Source: a virus
Direction: 5' to 3' (one strand)
Length of the DNA: 42,173 nt
Virus record (IMG/VR): IMGVR_UViG_3300031972_000486
Coordinates: 1 to 42,173 of that record
Below the pieces are notes generated by a model. It made no database searches, had not been told where the DNA came from, and saw only the letters and a program-made list of their open reading frames with translations. Positions 1-8,572 of this stretch are shown here, piece by piece (within the stretch, counting starts at the first letter, position 1; the number at the start of each line of letters is the position of its first letter). The position numbers and the translations under genes were made by a program.

Positions 1-1
1 A

Positions 2-82
2 GTTACATCTGCAATACAAACACAATTAGCAGCAAAAGCATCAGTGGATGACGCAACAGCATTAGCAATAGCACTAGGATAA
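2..82 (+). CDS. 3' end of an unidentified late gene
   Basis: The window opens inside an open frame whose last 26 residues are Ala-rich and end ATALAIALG before a TAA. It runs in the same direction as the virion genes that follow. A GAGGAA ribosome site lies just after it, ahead of the next ATG. It is probably the C-terminus of a tail or structural protein, but too little is visible to name it. Confidence 0.6.
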   Translation, partial: VTSAIQTQLAAKASVDDATALAIALG

Positions 83-97
83 TAGAGGAAATATAGA

Positions 98-463
98 ATG
101 GCAAATACGTTTAAGGTTATAAATTTTGCAGCAGAGCCAGCAAGTAGTGGAACTCCTTATGTAGTTTATACTGCAGCTAGTAGTACAACTACGGTTGTTC
201 TGGGTTTAATTTTAGCTAACATACATACGACAGAAGTTACAGCTACTGTGAGACTTGTAAGTGATACAGCAAACAGAGCAGTAACGAACAACACAGCAAA
301 TGGTACAAGTGTAATTGTAAAAGATGCACCGTTGCCAGTAGGTAGTTCACTAGAACTGATGGCAGGTAACAAAGTTGTACTAGAAACAACAGATCAGATT
401 ACAGTAGATTGTAGTGTAGCTGACAAACTATCTGGTACATTGAGTATAATGGAGATCACATAA
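98..463 (+). CDS. small virion-type beta protein, unknown
   Basis: A 121-residue protein rich in Thr, Val, Ala and Ser, with alternating hydrophobic residues typical of a beta-sandwich. There is no signal peptide or membrane segment. GAGGAA sits eight bases upstream of the ATG. It lies directly before the first tail fibre, with one base between stop and next start, so a small tail or fibre-attachment protein is the likeliest role. This rests on context and composition; no catalytic motif was seen. Confidence 0.75.
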   Translation: MANTFKVINFAAEPASSGTPYVVYTAASSTTTVVLGLILANIHTTEVTATVRLVSDTANRAVTNNTANGTSVIVKDAPLPVGSSLELMAGNKVVLETTDQITVDCSVADKLSGTLSIMEIT

Positions 464-464
464 C

Positions 465-2405
465 ATGCCTTATATTGGTCAAGAAGCTGCTACTACGTAC
501 AGTACAAGATTAGCTGTACAACAGTTTAATGGTGACGGTAGCACAACAGCCTTTACATTAAATCAATCAGTCTCTGCTGACCAAGATATACTTGTATCAG
601 TTGATGGTGTCGTACAAGATACATCAGCTTACACAGTTTCAAATGGTACAACATTGACATTTAGTCCTGCACCCTCAAGTGGTACAGCTAACATCTTTGT
701 GAACTATTTAGGTTTAGCAGTAGGTACTGTTACACACCCAGCTACACAAGGATTAACAGCAACAACAGGTACATTCTCTTCTGGTATTGCAGCAGACTTA
801 ACTTTTTTAGAAGGTGCAGATATAATTACTGCTTCCGCAGGTACATCCAACTTTAGAGCAGGGGTAAATGCTGGTAACTCAATACAAGCAGGAGCTACTC
901 AAAATACTGTTGTAGGGGATGAAGCTGGTACTGCAATTACGACAGGCGACCAAAATACTTTTGTAGGTAACATAGCAGGTGATGCTCTTACAGAAGGAAG
1001 TTCTAATGTTGCTCTGGGGTATTTTGCTTTAAGTACTGAAACTCACGGTTCTAACTCAACAGCAATAGGCAGAGGAGCATTGGCTCGTCAAGTTAATGGA
1101 AGTGCAACAGATACATACAACACAGCAGTAGGGGCGCAAGCTGGTGTAAATGTAACCACAGGCACAAACAACACTCTCATTGGTGGTCTAGCTGGTGATG
1201 CTCTTACAACAGCAACTGACAATGTTGCCGTTGGTCACGAAGCTTTAACAACGTCAATTACTGGCGGTGACAATGTTGCCGTAGGTGGAAAGGCTCTAAA
1301 ACTTAATACAGCATCAGATAATACTGCTTGTGGGTATCAGGCTTTAAGGGATAATTCATCAGGTCACTCAAACGTAGCAGTTGGTAAAAATGCTTTAAAA
1401 GTTAACACGACAGCAAATAACAACACTGCAGTTGGTTATAGTGCTTTAGCAGCAAACACTGAGGGCTTTAGTAATACTGCTTTTGGTAGCAGAGCTGGTG
1501 ATGCAATTACTACAGGCGACTACAATACAGCAGTAGGTAACCTTGCCTTATCAGCAGATACCACAGGCGCAGGGTCTGTAGCTATAGGTTCTGGTGCTTT
1601 AGCTACACAAAATAGTACAGACAGTGCTGATATGAATAATACAGCAGTAGGTAGAGAAGCATTAACTGCTAACACTACAGCACCTAATAACGTAGCTGTT
1701 GGTTATGCTGCTTTAAGCACAAACACTACAGGAGCGCAAAACACAGCTGTAGGTTGGAACGCTTTAAGGGCTAACACCACCGCTAGTGACAATACAGCAC
1801 TTGGCAAAAGAGCGTTAGATGCAAATACAGAAGGAACTCTCAACACGGCTGTTGGAACTAATTCTGGCGACAACCTTACTACTGCAAGTTTTTGTTCATT
1901 AGTTGGTGCTAATATTGATACAGGAGATGTTTCTAGCAATAACTGCAACGCCTTGGGTTATGGTCTTACTGCGGTTTCTGGTTATACAACTCTAGGTATT
2001 ACTACTTCTGACATTAGAGCAGCACACGGCAACACAACTTGGTCAACTGTATCAGATGAACGAGTTAAGAAAGACATCACAGACTCTACAGCAGGGCTTA
2101 GCTTTATCAACGACCTTCGCCCTAGAACATTTAAATACAAAAACAAAGGTGACTTGCCTGAAGAGTTCAATGGTTATGAAGAAGGCTCAACTGAAGCATA
2201 TAAAAACTCTAACACTAACCACGGTTTTATAGCTCAAGAAGTTAAGGCGGCAATAGATAGTCACAGTGAAATAACTGACGGCTTTAAAATGTGGGATGTC
2301 AGAGAGTCAGGCCAACAAGAAGTTGGAGAAGCCGCTGTAATACCCATCCTAGTTAAAGCAATACAAGAACTATCTGAAAAGGTAGCAGCATTGGAGGCAA
2401 AATAG
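465..2405 (+). CDS. tail fibre A with S74 chaperone domain
   Basis: A 646-residue fibre. Residues about 15-85 form an attachment-type beta domain (QFNGDGSTTAFTL, VDGVVQD, YTVSNGTTLTF) like those at the start of T7-type fibres. Residues about 130-510 are many degenerate repeats around NTAVGxxAL, as in the left-handed beta-roll heads of trimeric adhesins. Residues about 530-646 are a peptidase S74 intramolecular chaperone: SDERVKKDI starting at Ser530, then HGFIAQEVKAAI and a C-terminal coiled coil (VKAIQELSEKVAALEAK). S74 domains trimerise the fibre and usually cut themselves off just before that Ser. It is paralogous to fibre B at 2912. Its last codons carry GGAGG, which serves as ribosome site for the abutting tip gene. 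Confidence 0.9.
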   Translation: MPYIGQEAATTYSTRLAVQQFNGDGSTTAFTLNQSVSADQDILVSVDGVVQDTSAYTVSNGTTLTFSPAPSSGTANIFVNYLGLAVGTVTHPATQGLTATTGTFSSGIAADLTFLEGADIITASAGTSNFRAGVNAGNSIQAGATQNTVVGDEAGTAITTGDQNTFVGNIAGDALTEGSSNVALGYFALSTETHGSNSTAIGRGALARQVNGSATDTYNTAVGAQAGVNVTTGTNNTLIGGLAGDALTTATDNVAVGHEALTTSITGGDNVAVGGKALKLNTASDNTACGYQALRDNSSGHSNVAVGKNALKVNTTANNNTAVGYSALAANTEGFSNTAFGSRAGDAITTGDYNTAVGNLALSADTTGAGSVAIGSGALATQNSTDSADMNNTAVGREALTANTTAPNNVAVGYAALSTNTTGAQNTAVGWNALRANTTASDNTALGKRALDANTEGTLNTAVGTNSGDNLTTASFCSLVGANIDTGDVSSNNCNALGYGLTAVSGYTTLGITTSDIRAAHGNTTWSTVSDERVKKDITDSTAGLSFINDLRPRTFKYKNKGDLPEEFNGYEEGSTEAYKNSNTNHGFIAQEVKAAIDSHSEITDGFKMWDVRESGQQEVGEAAVIPILVKAIQELSEKVAALEAK

Positions 2406-2912
2406 ATGGCACTAACACAAGTAACAGGAGATGGTCTAGCAACAGAGGGATTGCCAGCAGGAAGTGTTGTCCAAGTAGTCAATACTACTTCTGTTGCAGT
2501 GGCTACTGGAACTACAACTATTCCTTTAGATGACACTATACCCCAAAACAATGAGGGTACTGAATTTTTAACACTAGCTATAACTCCTACTAATGCATCT
2601 AATAAGTTAAAGATTGAAGTATCAGGCTTGTGGGGAACTAGCGCAGATACTAATTGGGTTATTTTAGCTTTATTTCAAGACAGTACCGCAAATGCTTTAT
2701 CCGCACAAATTAACTTTATTAATACTGCAGATAGGGCCGTTGGTAGTGAGCTAACACACTTTATGACAGCAGGAACTACATCAGAAACTACTTTTAAACT
2801 TCGTGTTGGGCCTAATGCGTCTGCAACTATTACGATGAACGGTGGAGGTGGCGCAAGATTATTAGGTGGAGCTATGAGTTCTAGCATAACAATTACGGAG
2901 ATAGCAGTATAA
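2406..2912 (+). CDS. probable fibre tip / receptor-binding protein A
   Basis: A 168-residue protein of beta-type sequence (SVVQVVNTTSVAVATGTTTIP, ASNKLKIEVSGLW, SSSITITEIAV) starting on the base after the stop of fibre A. Its SD (GGAGG) lies inside the last fibre codons, so the two are probably made together. Proteins of this look follow phage fibres and are often distal adhesins; that role is inferred. A Gly-rich stretch (NGGGGARLLGG) near the C-terminus may be a flexible loop. Its stop overlaps the ATG of fibre B by one base. Confidence 0.75.
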   Translation: MALTQVTGDGLATEGLPAGSVVQVVNTTSVAVATGTTTIPLDDTIPQNNEGTEFLTLAITPTNASNKLKIEVSGLWGTSADTNWVILALFQDSTANALSAQINFINTADRAVGSELTHFMTAGTTSETTFKLRVGPNASATITMNGGGGARLLGGAMSSSITITEIAV

Positions 2913-4645
2913 TGCCATATATAGGACGAGGACCGGGATTTGGAGTACGTAGCAGGTTTATTTATACCGCTACTGCAGGACAAACGACATTTAGTGGCAA
3001 CGATGACGCAGGTATTTCACTAGCCTACACTGACACATTGTACATGGACGTATATCAGAATGGTGTACTCTTAGTACCAGCCACAGACTATGCAGCATCA
3101 ACAGGTACATCCGTTGTACTCGTACAAGGTGCATCCGTAGATGACACATTAGAGTTGCTAGTGCATGACATATTTAGTGTAGCAGATTCTGTGAGTGCCA
3201 AAGATGGTGGTACATTTAGCGGAACAATAGCTGCAGCAGGATTATCAACATCATCGTTAGGCACATCTAACTTTAGGGCAGGTGTTAACGCAGGTAACTC
3301 AATCACTGCTGGTGGTAATTATAATGTTACTGTAGGAGATGAAGCTGGTACTGCAATTACCACTGGGGATAGTAATACTGCTGTTGGCTTTGAGGCATTA
3401 GCTACAGAAGATACAGCAAGCAGAAATACAGCAATAGGTTTTCGTTCTTTGAAAACAAATAACGGTGGTGACAACAATACGGCAGTAGGAGAAAATTCAG
3501 GAACAGCAGTTACAACAGGCCATAATAATACACTTATTGGACAAGATGCTGGTGAAGCATTAACTGATGCTGACTACAATACTGCTTTAGGCTCTGACGC
3601 ATTACAGTCAGACACACTAGGTAGTAAATCAACTGCGGTAGGTGCTGCGGCATTATCTACACAAAATTTTACTTCAGCTACAGATAGTCACAATACTGCT
3701 GTTGGCTATGAGGCAGGTAAAGCAGTAACCACTGGCACTGAAAACACCCTCATTGGTGGTCTTGCAGGAGATGCGATTACAACAGGTGTTAGAAACACAG
3801 CCGTTGGTTATAAGGCAGTAAGTTCTGTTACCACAGGTGATTTTAATACTGGGGTAGGAAGAACTGCATTAGAAAATGTTACAACAGCAGATGGCAATAC
3901 TGCGGTAGGTGTTGCGGCAGGGTCACAAATTACAGAAGGTGCAAATAACACCGCAATGGGTTACCTAGCTTTAAATCTAAACACTACAGGCACAAGAAAT
4001 AACGGTTTTGGTTATCGTGCATTAGCAAGTACAACAACAGGATACTATAATACAGCTATAGGCCATCAGGCAGGAGATGATATTACTGATGGCTTTAAAA
4101 ATATATGTATTGGACATGATGCAGATATAAGTGCAGGGGGTAACCAACATACTATTGTTATAGGTGAAAGTATAACGGCTGCATCAAACGACTTTTCATT
4201 TGGTAAAGCTAGTAATGTAGTTACAAATGACTTTGATGCAGATGCTAACTGGTCACGTTCTTCAGATGAACGATTAAAGAAAAACATTACAAATCAAACG
4301 TTAGGTTTAGATTTTATAAATGATTTAAGGACTGTTAAATATAACTGGAAACCAAGCAATGAATTAGATTCTACAGATAGTCAACTAGCACATCTTTATA
4401 AAGAAAATGCGGATGACAATGAGATGAACACAAGTGCGGTAATGCACAACTTTATTGCTCAAGAAGTTAAAGCTGCATTAGATACAGCAGGTGTATCTGA
4501 ATTTGGTGGGTGGAAAGAAGACCAGTATGGGGTTCAACAAGTATCTCGTGAAATGTTTGTAATACCATTAGTAAAAGCAGTACAAGAACTATCAGCAAAG
4601 AACGATGCTCTTGAGGCTCGTCTAGCAGCATTGGAGGCAAAGTAA
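2912..4645 (+). CDS. tail fibre B with S74 chaperone domain
   Basis: A 577-residue paralogue of fibre A. The N-terminal beta domain (residues about 10-80) is only distantly like that of A. The stretch TSNFRAGVNAGNSI followed by VGDEAGTAITTGD is almost the same in both. The shaft is again NTAVG-type repeats. The S74 chaperone begins with SDERLKKNI at Ser451, with HNFIAQEVKAALDTAG and a C-terminal coiled coil ending LAALEAK. An alternative or paired fibre for receptor binding is inferred. Both fibres having complete C-terminal domains argues against one being a decayed copy. Confidence 0.9.
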   Translation: MPYIGRGPGFGVRSRFIYTATAGQTTFSGNDDAGISLAYTDTLYMDVYQNGVLLVPATDYAASTGTSVVLVQGASVDDTLELLVHDIFSVADSVSAKDGGTFSGTIAAAGLSTSSLGTSNFRAGVNAGNSITAGGNYNVTVGDEAGTAITTGDSNTAVGFEALATEDTASRNTAIGFRSLKTNNGGDNNTAVGENSGTAVTTGHNNTLIGQDAGEALTDADYNTALGSDALQSDTLGSKSTAVGAAALSTQNFTSATDSHNTAVGYEAGKAVTTGTENTLIGGLAGDAITTGVRNTAVGYKAVSSVTTGDFNTGVGRTALENVTTADGNTAVGVAAGSQITEGANNTAMGYLALNLNTTGTRNNGFGYRALASTTTGYYNTAIGHQAGDDITDGFKNICIGHDADISAGGNQHTIVIGESITAASNDFSFGKASNVVTNDFDADANWSRSSDERLKKNITNQTLGLDFINDLRTVKYNWKPSNELDSTDSQLAHLYKENADDNEMNTSAVMHNFIAQEVKAALDTAGVSEFGGWKEDQYGVQQVSREMFVIPLVKAVQELSAKNDALEARLAALEAK

Positions 4646-5107
4646 ATGAGTAAAGCAGCAGAGTTAGCAGCAGGTCAATCTTTTATTAACCCGTGTGCAT
4701 TTTTAGTTACACTTGCAGCACAACAAGATAATTTAGCTATAAACACAAACCATACAATAGTTTTTGGTACAGAAATATTTGATCACGGGGGTAATTTTGC
4801 ATCTAATACTTTTACTGCACCTGTAACAGGTACTTATCAATTTAATGTATCTTTATATTTAAAACAATTAGACACTGCAACAGGTTACTATCAAGTAGAT
4901 ATAGCAACTTCAAATAGATCTTATGAAAATATAGTTGATCCTACAGGGCAAGGTGCAGATGTAGATTTTATGACAGTCGCAATTAGCGCATTGGCAGACA
5001 TGGAAGTAAATGACACGGCTTTTGTACGTCTAGGTATTCCAAATTCTGGTGCAGCCCAACTAGATGTTGCAACCCCAAGTTATTTCAGTGGATTTAGGGT
5101 ATCCTAA
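4646..5107 (+). CDS. C1q/TNF-like fibre tip protein B
   Basis: A 153-residue protein matching the C1q-like fold: TFTAPVTGTYQFNVSLYL (the conserved TGxYxF core strand) and a C-terminal YFSGFRVS, like the sxFsGf end of C1q domains. C1q/TNF-like domains are trimeric beta jelly rolls that bind ligands, so a trimeric tip on fibre B is a reasonable inference. The ATG directly follows the stop of fibre B (TAAATG) and uses the GGAGG in the last fibre codons, the same design as at fibre A. The stop overlaps the next ATG by one base. Confidence 0.75.
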   Translation: MSKAAELAAGQSFINPCAFLVTLAAQQDNLAINTNHTIVFGTEIFDHGGNFASNTFTAPVTGTYQFNVSLYLKQLDTATGYYQVDIATSNRSYENIVDPTGQGADVDFMTVAISALADMEVNDTAFVRLGIPNSGAAQLDVATPSYFSGFRVS

Positions 5108-5370
5108 TGGAAAAAAACAGTTGGCATCTCAGTAAGTCCGTACCCGTATCACTTATACTAGCACTCGTCATACAAGCAGCCGCCATAGTGTGGACTGTAT
5201 CACAGATGCAATCTAATATAGAAGCTAACGCTAACAGTATAGTAAGAATAGAAATACGAACAGAGAAGCTAGAGCTTGCAGTCCAAGGACAAGCAGTAGC
5301 TCTTGCACGAATAGATGAGAACATCAAAGCAATACGTATGTCAGTAGAACGTATAGCGTCAAAGGATTAA
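5107..5370 (+). CDS. small membrane-anchored coiled-coil protein
   Basis: 87 residues. One membrane segment lies near residues 12-30 (VPVSLILALVIQAAAIVWTV), followed by an amphipathic helical region of heptad character to the end. The layout resembles phage lysis accessory proteins (spanin or XhlA-like) and small tail-associated membrane proteins, but no family signature was seen. TAATG coupling joins it to the C1q-like gene. Confidence 0.7.
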   Translation: MEKNSWHLSKSVPVSLILALVIQAAAIVWTVSQMQSNIEANANSIVRIEIRTEKLELAVQGQAVALARIDENIKAIRMSVERIASKD

Positions 5371-5381
5371 GGATACCATAA

Positions 5382-7607
5382 ATGGCTAAGTTTGCAGGGT
5401 TTTCCCAAGAACAGGATCAAGTACTAAAACGAAAAGTTGCTGAAAGTTTAGGGCTACCCCCAAACGCACAACAAGATGAGGTAGATTTATTTATCGCATC
5501 TAGTCCTGGTGCGTCATCAAAAATGGGTCGGTACACTGATTTAGCGCGGCAAAGAGTTGAAGGTAAGTCATTAAATATGGCTAATGGAGGTTTTGTATTT
5601 CCACGTAAAGATGCTAGGGGCAATGTTAATAGATTAAAAAAACAAGATAACCCTGAGTACGCAGAGAATATAGAACAACAGATGGCTGCAGTTGCAAAGC
5701 TACAGAATACTTTTCCTACTCCACAAGAAGACACAAGAAGATTTCAAGAAGGCGGTACAACTACAGATCCAGCTAAAACATTCCTAGATACTGCACAACA
5801 AAACTACTCTACTTCATTAGCTGAACAACAAACAGCACGAGATGCACTAGCGGCAGACCCTAGTAATGCAGAATTAGTTACTGCACTAACTGCGGCTGAC
5901 TCAAGAGTAGCACAAAGAAATGAAGCAGTTAATCAGGCAACTGCACAGTTTAAACAAACTGCTATGCCAACTCCTGCAGAGTTAGTACAACAAAGCACAA
6001 CAGATCCACTGTCTTTAGCTACAACTGCTGCAACAAAAACTACAGGAACAGACCAAGCAACTGCAGGACTTGTTAGTCCTACTGCAGGATTAATGGCAGC
6101 AACAACAGCGGCTACACCTACAGCAGCAGACACTTCAGCCGCTACAACACCAACAGTCACTCCAGCATCTTTAGCTACAGCCGCACAAGCGGCACCAGGA
6201 GTTAAAACCGCTACAGATGCAGCCCAAGCCGCGCAAGGTACTGTCTCTAGTACAATGACTGCGGCACAAAAGTCCCCAGCAGAAGTTGCTCAATTAGGAC
6301 TAACAGCGGCACAAATTGCTGAATCTGCAAAAGTAGCTGATACCCCAGACAGAACTTTACAAGCAGGAGAAACCATAGCTGGTTCTACTGTTGATATGGC
6401 TAGGGTTAAAGCAGAGACTAACTTTGAAGCGGCAACAGGTGCGCCATCTACTGATGCTACTGTGCAAGGACAACTTACAGGACTTATGGCTGACTTTGAA
6501 GGGGGTGACCCTCCTGCGTGGGCGGCTGGTGCAATGAGAGCCGCAACTGCAGCTATGGCACAAAGAGGTCTAGGGGCTTCAAGTATGGCAGGGCAAGCAA
6601 TTATTCAAGCGGCTATGGAAAGTGCTTTACCTATTGCTCAGATAGATGCATCTACCTTTGCACGGTTTGAAGAACAGAACTTATCTAATAAACAACAAGC
6701 CGCTATGTTTGCTGCAGAGAAACGAGCAGAGTTTTTAGGGCTAGAGTTTAATCAGGACTTTCAAACTAGGGTATCTAATGCGGCACGTATATCTGAGATA
6801 GCTAATACTAACTTTACTGCTGACCAGCAAGTTGCTTTAGAGAACGCTCGAATGGCCCAGACAGTTGACTTAAATAATTTAAACGCCTCTAACGCTAAAA
6901 TACTTTCTGATGCGGCTGCACTATCTCAAATTGATTTAACTAATTTAAATAACAGACAACAAGCACAATCTCAGAACGCTAAGTCTTTTTTAGATATGGA
7001 CTTGTCTAACCTAACTAACGCACAACAAACTGAGATGTTTAAATCTCAAGCTATTGTAAACTCGCTATTATCAGATCAAGCAGCGGCTAATGCAACTTCT
7101 CAGTTTAATGCTTCAAGCGAAAATCAAACAGATCAGTTCTTTGGTAACCTTACTGCCCAAGTATCCCAGTTCAATGCAGAACAATCTAATGCAATAACTA
7201 GGTTTAATGCAGGAGAAGCTAATGCGATAGAACAGTTTAATGCATCACAAGTTAATCTTAGAGAACAATTTAATGCACAAAACGGTTTAGTTATTGAACA
7301 AGCTAACGCTGAGTGGTATCAAAAAATAGCAACCACAGATAATGCCGCAGTCAATCAAGCGAACAGAGATGCGGCTGCACAGGCTAACAATATGACGGCA
7401 CTAGGTTTTGGTGCATATATGCAAGAGGTGCGTGACTTAATGTCTTTTGCGTGGCAAACAGCAAATAATGATGCAGAAAGAGCAACCACATTAGCAGTAG
7501 CTAATTTAACAAAGGAAGCTGATGAAGCAAAAGCTAGAGCAAATAAAAGTTCTGGGTTGTGGGGTGCTGTTGGTAGCATTGGTGCTGCTCTGTTCCGAAA
7601 AACTTAA
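5382..7607 (+). CDS. large virion protein with 11/22-residue repeats
   Basis: 741 residues. The middle (about 200-330) is very rich in Ala, Thr and Gln. Residues about 380-430 carry AAMAQRGLGASSMAGQA, a motif I associate with injected or internal proteins of marine podoviruses. From about 495, three 22-residue units begin with a DL(N/T/S)NL pattern; from about 574, 11-residue units begin (Q/R)FNA. Both periods fit a right-handed hendecad coiled coil. The C-terminus is Gly-rich (SSGLWGAVGSIGAALF). An ejection or tail-tube-associated protein is inferred from position among virion genes. The 3' end may overlap an upstream start of the lysozyme gene. Confidence 0.75.
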   Translation: MAKFAGFSQEQDQVLKRKVAESLGLPPNAQQDEVDLFIASSPGASSKMGRYTDLARQRVEGKSLNMANGGFVFPRKDARGNVNRLKKQDNPEYAENIEQQMAAVAKLQNTFPTPQEDTRRFQEGGTTTDPAKTFLDTAQQNYSTSLAEQQTARDALAADPSNAELVTALTAADSRVAQRNEAVNQATAQFKQTAMPTPAELVQQSTTDPLSLATTAATKTTGTDQATAGLVSPTAGLMAATTAATPTAADTSAATTPTVTPASLATAAQAAPGVKTATDAAQAAQGTVSSTMTAAQKSPAEVAQLGLTAAQIAESAKVADTPDRTLQAGETIAGSTVDMARVKAETNFEAATGAPSTDATVQGQLTGLMADFEGGDPPAWAAGAMRAATAAMAQRGLGASSMAGQAIIQAAMESALPIAQIDASTFARFEEQNLSNKQQAAMFAAEKRAEFLGLEFNQDFQTRVSNAARISEIANTNFTADQQVALENARMAQTVDLNNLNASNAKILSDAAALSQIDLTNLNNRQQAQSQNAKSFLDMDLSNLTNAQQTEMFKSQAIVNSLLSDQAAANATSQFNASSENQTDQFFGNLTAQVSQFNAEQSNAITRFNAGEANAIEQFNASQVNLREQFNAQNGLVIEQANAEWYQKIATTDNAAVNQANRDAAAQANNMTALGFGAYMQEVRDLMSFAWQTANNDAERATTLAVANLTKEADEAKARANKSSGLWGAVGSIGAALFRKT

Positions 7608-7626
7608 TGCCAAAGAAAGTATTACT

Positions 7627-8565
7627 ATGGCTGAGATAAAAAAGCTAGGGCTAGGTAGTCCTAAAGAAAGTATACAGTTTGATCAATCAGTTAATAAAGT
7701 TAACGAGAACGATACATATAAACCTACAGTGTTTGAGGAAAACAGAGAAAAACTTGTAAAACTTAAATTTAATGCAAGTAAGTTTTTAGATAATATTATT
7801 AATTTAAAAACTTCTATTCCACCCACTAAAGAAGAACTTAAGTTCTACACAACAGGTAAGTCACAATCTCCTGCCCCAATGCTTCGTCCTGAAAAAGAAA
7901 TGAAAGTTGCTATAGCAGCTAACAAGGCTAAAGCAGACTTATCTATTCAAACTTTACTAGACAAAATATCTTATGGAGAAGGTGCAACCCCAGAAGGATT
8001 AGAGAACCAAAGTGTAAATAAAGAAATTATTAGTCCTTATGATATGGTGTATGGATATAAACAATACCTAACTCCTTCCACGTCAGTTAGTAAGATGACA
8101 CTAAAAGAATTATTTACATTTCAAAACAAGTTAATACGTAAAACAAGAGGCAAAATATCTGGCAAAACGAGTGAAAACGAAGGCAGTTCTGCTGTAGGAA
8201 AATATCAAATACTACGAGACACCCTTTTTGGAAAGAATGGCACTGCAGAAAAACCTGGCGTTGATTCGTGGGCTGACAAATTAAATTTAGAAGCTGATGA
8301 TACATTTAGTCCTGCAGTACAAGAAAAAATTGCTAGGCTTGCCTTAAAAGAATCTGGTTATAATAATTATTTAAATGGCAAAAAATCAAAAGCTAACTTT
8401 TTAAAAGGCATTGCTATAAGATGGGCATCTGTGGCGGATCTATCTGGCACTAATCCCTCTGGGCAAAGTACAGCTACATCCGCCCAAAGCCTAATGCCTT
8501 TAATTGACAATGTAAAAAATAATGGGCAGACCATAAATGTTAACGACTTAATGATAAGAAAGTAA
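7627..8565 (+). CDS. lambda R-like lysozyme / lytic transglycosylase
   Basis: 312 residues from this ATG. The C-terminal two thirds resemble the phage lambda R muramidase family (COG4678): DKISYGEGA with a probable catalytic Glu at 118, then SPYDMVYGY, SSAVGKYQILRDTL, FSPAVQEKIARLAL and IAIRWASV, in the same order as in lambda R. The enzyme would cut peptidoglycan glycan strands. The N-terminal ~100 residues are a charged extension, and the neighbours are virion proteins, so a virion-borne lysozyme for DNA entry is likely. An in-frame upstream ATG at 7522, with a good AAAGGAAG site, would add 35 residues resembling a signal peptide, but overlaps the upstream gene by 86 bases. The start is therefore uncertain. 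Confidence 0.75.
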   Translation: MAEIKKLGLGSPKESIQFDQSVNKVNENDTYKPTVFEENREKLVKLKFNASKFLDNIINLKTSIPPTKEELKFYTTGKSQSPAPMLRPEKEMKVAIAANKAKADLSIQTLLDKISYGEGATPEGLENQSVNKEIISPYDMVYGYKQYLTPSTSVSKMTLKELFTFQNKLIRKTRGKISGKTSENEGSSAVGKYQILRDTLFGKNGTAEKPGVDSWADKLNLEADDTFSPAVQEKIARLALKESGYNNYLNGKKSKANFLKGIAIRWASVADLSGTNPSGQSTATSAQSLMPLIDNVKNNGQTINVNDLMIRK

Positions 8566-8572
8566 TATAATA

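Noticed and set aside
900-4100. Dense short repeats that could suggest a CRISPR or tandem array.
   Set aside because: They are degenerate NTAVG protein repeats of the fibre shafts, not constant DNA repeats with unique spacers.
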